Shown here: in pieces, positions 12,111-15,564 of the stretch
Layout: every line of letters starts with the position of its first letter
How positions within the stretch are numbered: position 1 is the first letter of the stretch
Origin: Fidelibacterota bacterium
GTDB taxonomy: Bacteria; Bipolaricaulota; Bipolaricaulia; UBA7950; UBA9294
Direction: 5' to 3'
Length of the DNA: 15,564 bases
Assembly: GCA_024278395.1 (NCBI GenBank)
Contig: JAJRTG010000153.1
Location: forward strand, 1-15,564
The notes under the pieces: model-generated
What the model saw: the letters and a program-made list of their open reading frames with translations, nothing else
Database searches by the model: none
What the model was told of the DNA's origin: nothing
Made by a program: the position numbers and the translations under genes

Positions 12111-14444
12111 ATGCCCGTCGCCACCGAGAAGGCGATCCGTGACCTCGAGTTCGACCGGATAAAGGAACTCCTCAAGGGATACACTCAATCATCGCTCGGC
12201 AAGGAAGCGATCGACGGGCTGTCCCCGTTTTCCGACCGGGGGGCGCTCGAAGAGGAGATCGCCGCGGTGCGGGAGGCGGAGGAGTTCATCACCCGCAAGG
12301 GGAGGCTTCCGTTCGGTGGGGTGGAGGACCTGCGCCCGTTCATCGACCGGGCGAGGGAGGGGAACTATCTCACCGGGGAAGAATGGAGTGCGATCATCCA
12401 GACGATCGAGGCGGCGGCGCGGGTGCGGGAAGCGCTGAGTTCCCAGGAGGGCCTTCTGCACCGCCTGGCCCGTCAGCTTGCGGACCATTCCGCCCTTGCA
12501 AAACTGATCTACCGCACGCTCGATGAGACGGGCGAGGTGCGCGACGACGCCTCCCCCCGGCTGAAGGAACTGACAGGGAAGCGCCGGGTCATCGAGGAAC
12601 GGATCGCCCGCAAGCTGCGGGCGTTTATCTCCCGTAATCCCGAACTGATCGGCGATCCGGTGATCACCCGTCGGGGCGGGCGGCTTGTCATCCCGGTGAA
12701 GAGCGGCGCCTTGGGAGCGATGGAGTTCGTGGTGCATGACCGCTCCGCCACCGGTCAAACCCTGTACGCCGAGCCGACCTCGCTCGTGCCGGAGAACAAC
12801 GCCGTCGCCCAGCTTGAAGCGGAGATACATAACGAGAGGATCCGCCTCCTGCGCGCACTTACCGAGGCGTTCCTGGCGGAGGCACGCCGCTTCCTGCGGG
12901 ATCGGGAGATCCTCGGGCGGATCGACTCCCTGTTCGGGCGCGCCCGCTACGGGGTCGAGCATCGGTGTTCCTTCCCCCGGTTCTCCGGTGCGATCCGCCT
13001 CCGGGAGGCGCGTCACCCCCTCATCCCGGCCGACCGGGTCGTTCCGATCTCGGTCGACTTCGGGAGGGGCGCCAGGGCGCTGGTGATCACCGGCCCGAAC
13101 ACCGGAGGGAAGACCGTGACCCTGCGCACCATCGGGCTCCTCACCCTGATGGCCCAGTCCGGGATCCCGATCCCCGCCTCCCCTGACTCCGAGCTCGCGT
13201 TCGTCTCCCGGGTGCGGACCGACATCGGGGATGAGCAGTCCCTGGAGCAGAACCTGTCCACCTTCTCCGCCCACATGAAAAACATCGTCGCCATTCTTTC
13301 CGAGGTCGATTCCGACTCACTCGTCCTGCTGGACGAGCTCGGCGCAGGGACCGACCCGCAGGAGGGAGCAGCTCTCGGGCTGGCGATCCTGGAGCGGCTA
13401 TTGGAGACCGAGGCGCTCGTTGTGGTCTCCACCCACCTCACCCCGCTCAAGTACTTCGCCATCCGTCACCCGCGGGTGAAGACCGCGTCGATGGAGTTCG
13501 ATCCGGCGAGCCTCTCCCCTACGTTCCGGCTGATCGAAGGGATCCCGGGAAAAAGCAATGCCTTCATCATCGCGCGCAACCTAGGGCTCGACGAGGGTCT
13601 TGTCGCCCGGGCGCGGACCTTCCTCGCCAAGGGGGAGATAAAGGCGGAGGATATCATCGAACAGTTGCAGCGCGAGCAACGGGCGCTGGCCGCCCACCGC
13701 CGCCGCGCCGAGGCGGAGATGGCCGCCGCGGAGAAGCTCCGGCGCCAGTTCGCGGAGAAGCTCGCCGCGTTCGAGGCCCGTAAGGAAAAGGAGATCGCGA
13801 ACAACCTTAAGGACCTCGATTCGTTCCTCAAACAAGCGCAGCAGGAGGCGGAGCGCCTCCTCGCGGGGGCGAGGAAGGAGCAGTCCTTGGACGCCGTGCG
13901 CGCTGCGCATCGTCGTCTCACCGAGCTGCGGGAGGAGCTTGTCGCCAAGGAGAAGCCGGCCGCTCCCGGAGAGACACCCCCAGCGCTTGCAGTTGGAGAT
14001 CGGGTGCACGTGCGCAGCCTGAACGCTTACGGGGAGGTCGTCGAACTGGCCACTGATCGAGGCATGGCTACGGTCGATATCAACGGGAAACGTCTGCGGA
14101 CGAGGATCTTCGATCTCTCCCCGGCACCGGAGCAAGCGATCCCGACCCGGCGCTTCGGAGCCCGCTCGGCGGTCACGCGTCCAGCCCCCGGGCGGATCTC
14201 CCTGCAACTCAACGTGCGCGGGATGACGGTCGCCGCCGCCCTCGCCGAGGTCGAGCGCTACCTCGATCGGCTGCTCCTCGCTGATGTCCGCCGGGCGAGC
14301 ATCCTGCACGGGAAGGGTACCGGCGCACTGCGCGACGCGATCCGCACCTATCTATCGTCGTGTTCGTTCGTGAAAAGCTGCGGCCCCGCCACCCCGCGTG
14401 AGGGGGGCGACGGGGTCACCGTATTCGAACTCGAGGGTGATTAG
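12111..14444 (+). CDS. mutS2: MutS2 family ATPase with C-terminal Smr domain
   Basis: DNA-binding ATPase of 777 residues, near the B. subtilis length of about 785. MutS2 lacks the mismatch-recognition domain of MutS. It has been linked to suppression of recombination and, in some bacteria, to rescue of collided ribosomes. The N-terminal core and lever region covers about 1-310. Walker A is GPNTGGKT at 328-335, Walker B LVLLDELGAGTDPQEGAAL, and the switch His is in VVVSTHLTPLKYFA. A charged coiled coil, rich in Ala, Glu and Arg, spans about 500-615. A small beta domain (VGDRVHVRSLNAYGEV) follows. The Smr domain (about 695-777) carries HGKGTG with H733. Its usual LDLR(G) motif reads LNVRG, with Asn701 where Asp is usual. 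The ATG follows the fabK stop directly (0 bases), so translation is probably coupled. Confidence 0.96.
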   Translation: MPVATEKAIRDLEFDRIKELLKGYTQSSLGKEAIDGLSPFSDRGALEEEIAAVREAEEFITRKGRLPFGGVEDLRPFIDRAREGNYLTGEEWSAIIQTIEAAARVREALSSQEGLLHRLARQLADHSALAKLIYRTLDETGEVRDDASPRLKELTGKRRVIEERIARKLRAFISRNPELIGDPVITRRGGRLVIPVKSGALGAMEFVVHDRSATGQTLYAEPTSLVPENNAVAQLEAEIHNERIRLLRALTEAFLAEARRFLRDREILGRIDSLFGRARYGVEHRCSFPRFSGAIRLREARHPLIPADRVVPISVDFGRGARALVITGPNTGGKTVTLRTIGLLTLMAQSGIPIPASPDSELAFVSRVRTDIGDEQSLEQNLSTFSAHMKNIVAILSEVDSDSLVLLDELGAGTDPQEGAALGLAILERLLETEALVVVSTHLTPLKYFAIRHPRVKTASMEFDPASLSPTFRLIEGIPGKSNAFIIARNLGLDEGLVARARTFLAKGEIKAEDIIEQLQREQRALAAHRRRAEAEMAAAEKLRRQFAEKLAAFEARKEKEIANNLKDLDSFLKQAQQEAERLLAGARKEQSLDAVRAAHRRLTELREELVAKEKPAAPGETPPALAVGDRVHVRSLNAYGEVVELATDRGMATVDINGKRLRTRIFDLSPAPEQAIPTRRFGARSAVTRPAPGRISLQLNVRGMTVAAALAEVERYLDRLLLADVRRASILHGKGTGALRDAIRTYLSSCSFVKSCGPATPREGGDGVTVFELEGD

Positions 14445-14449
14445 CCCTC
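14433..14449. other. Small hairpin with both convergent stop codons in its loop
   Basis: GAGGG (14433-14437) pairs with CCCTC (14445-14449), and the 7-base loop contains the mutS2 TAG and the opposite-strand TAA. With only 5 pairs and no T tract it is weak as a terminator, but no other stem lies between the genes. Confidence 0.3.
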
Positions 14450-15564
14450 CCCGACTACGTTTACCTGGTCGACCGCGATCATCGGGGTGGACACGACCCC
14501 GTGCGCGTAGCGGGCCTCCTTTCCGACCCCGATCAGATGGTCCCGCAGGAGTTCGTAGGAATTCCCCGAGATCATCGTGTTCTTCACCCGCCCGACGATC
14601 TTCCCGTGTTCGATCTTGAACGCAACGGCCACGTTGTTCGAGAACTCCCCTGACGCTAGGTTCCCCTGCCCGAGCCCGAGGACGCTCTCCACCAGGAGCC
14701 CCTCGTCTATTCCGGCGATCAGCTCCTCATTAGGGATATCGCCCGGGGAGACGATCAAATTGCTCACTCCGGCCCCGGGTGGGGTGCGGAACCCCCCTCC
14801 ACCGAGCGGGCCGGACTTGTAGCCGTTACCGGTCGGAGCCGTCCCCGCGAGGGCGGCGGTACGGCGGTCATAGATGAATCCGGCGATCGTCCCCTCCTCG
14901 GCGAGCGAGGTGCGCATCGTCGCTGTCCCCTCGTCGTCGAACCCGAAGCTGCGCGGACCGCGCGGGAGCGTCCCGTCGTCGGTTAGGGAGAACCTCGTGT
15001 CGAACGCCCGCTCTCCGATCCTCCCCTTGAGCGGAGATATCCCCATGTACACCAACTTTCCGTTGAACCCCATGGACAGCGGGAGGAGGAGTGCGAGCGC
15101 CCCGTTCGGCGTGAATACTACCGGCATCGGCTTGCTCGGGATCTTGACGATCTCCCTTCCGTATTCGAGAAAACGGGCGAGCCGGTCGACGAGCTCGTCC
15201 AAGTTGAACTCGGAGAGATAGCGGGCCTGGGTGCCGTCGAACAGGAGGAAGATATCACCCGTTCGCGCCTTGCCGAGCTCGATCCCGCCTGAGATCGTCG
15301 TCCGCTGCTCGGTAAGCTCGAGCCCGTTGGTGTTCAGGATCGTCACCGTCTCCACCTCGCGGGTGACGGAGACGTTCACGTCCACCTCGGGATCGGCGCG
15401 CTTGAGAGCCGCTACCACCTTCCCCCCGAGATCGATCAGCTCCTCCTCCGAGACTACGGCCGCCTGCTGGTCGTATACGTCCGCCTGGACCGGGGCGGTG
15501 TCCTCGGCGAACGAAAACTCGGCCGGCTCTCCGAACTTCGCCGCGTCGAGTGCGGCGGCGATCA
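14441..15564 (-). CDS. pmbA: PmbA/TldE-type protein of the TldD/PmbA family (5' end missing)
   Basis: Member of the TldD/TldE protease family; TldD-TldE heterodimers process peptides such as microcin B17 precursor and CcdA. The frame stays open to the right edge, so the start is outside and about 373 residues are visible. Recognisable parts are ADVYDQQAAVVSEEELIDL near the visible N terminus, then PMPVVFTPNGALALLLPLS and KGRIGERAFDTRFSLTDDGT. GFDDEGTATMRTSLAEEGTIAGFIYDRRTA and the C-terminal GEFSNNVAVAFKIEHGKIVGRVKNTMISGN complete the match. No HExxxH metal motif is seen in the visible part, which fits PmbA/TldE, not catalytic TldD. The GTG at 15418 is internal, not the start. The 3' end overlaps mutS2 tail to tail by 4 bases (14441-14444). 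A tldD partner may lie beyond the right edge. Confidence 0.88.
   Translation of the reverse strand, partial: IAAALDAAKFGEPAEFSFAEDTAPVQADVYDQQAAVVSEEELIDLGGKVVAALKRADPEVDVNVSVTREVETVTILNTNGLELTEQRTTISGGIELGKARTGDIFLLFDGTQARYLSEFNLDELVDRLARFLEYGREIVKIPSKPMPVVFTPNGALALLLPLSMGFNGKLVYMGISPLKGRIGERAFDTRFSLTDDGTLPRGPRSFGFDDEGTATMRTSLAEEGTIAGFIYDRRTAALAGTAPTGNGYKSGPLGGGGFRTPPGAGVSNLIVSPGDIPNEELIAGIDEGLLVESVLGLGQGNLASGEFSNNVAVAFKIEHGKIVGRVKNTMISGNSYELLRDHLIGVGKEARYAHGVVSTPMIAVDQVNVVGEG

Noticed and set aside
10665..12188. Long open frame (507 codons) on the minus strand opposite cysS and fabK
   Set aside because: It is antisense to two confidently identified genes, has low-complexity Ser/Arg-rich content typical of reverse frames in GC-rich DNA, and matches no family I know.
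12189..13274. 361-codon open frame on the minus strand opposite mutS2
   Set aside because: Antisense shadow of MutS2, whose Walker motifs and Smr domain fix the true strand and frame.
1..15564. CRISPR array, tRNA or rRNA genes, insertion sequences, prophage or attachment sites
   Set aside because: I looked for regularly spaced repeats, cloverleaf-type sequences with conserved TTCGA loops, transposase motifs and terminal inverted repeats with target duplications and saw none.

Overview
The window is a gene-dense, GC-rich bacterial chromosome segment with no tRNA, rRNA, IS element, CRISPR array or phage gene that I can see. It carries housekeeping genes (cysS, fabK, mutS2, a pmbA/tldE-type gene) beside amino-acid uptake and use genes. 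GC-rich codon choice, FabK as the enoyl-ACP reductase, a TrpB2-class tryptophan synthase beta chain and several promoters placed almost on the start codon suggest a deep-branching, possibly anaerobic or thermophilic lineage. Bipolaricaulota (OP1/Acetothermia) is a guess from general impression, not a demonstrated assignment.

Layout. 1-930: 3' part of livM (+), closed by a hairpin. 1046-2254: a convergent branched-chain-type substrate-binding protein gene (-). 2255-2762: a gene-poor control region with two back-to-back sigma70-type promoters. The left promoter makes a structured leader with an intrinsic terminator ahead of the binding-protein gene. The right promoter makes a leader encoding a 16-residue peptide with three Trp codons ahead of a lone trpB2 (2763-4064). 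4110-6275: a polar amino-acid ABC importer on the minus strand (binding protein, hairpin, two permeases) with no ATPase gene. 6276-6574: a second control region. Its minus-strand promoter drives a 33-residue peptide with six His codons in its last 14 residues, ahead of the importer. A plus-strand promoter sits almost on the start of an ABC exporter operon. 6575-9722: exporter ATPase plus two ABC-2 permeases. 9760-14444: cysS-fabK-mutS2, tightly packed. 14441-15564: a convergent, 5'-truncated pmbA/tldE-type gene.

How it fits together. The most notable signal is in the two intergenic regions, not in the large proteins. Two amino-acid genes or operons each seem to sit behind a short leader peptide rich in one amino acid (Trp for trpB2, His for the polar amino-acid importer). 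A third (the LivK-like gene) sits behind a structured leader ending in a 12-bp hairpin and a T7 tract. This suggests an amino-acid acquisition region controlled by cis-acting leader RNAs. The peptides, promoters and base pairings are read directly from the sequence; the regulatory model is inference.
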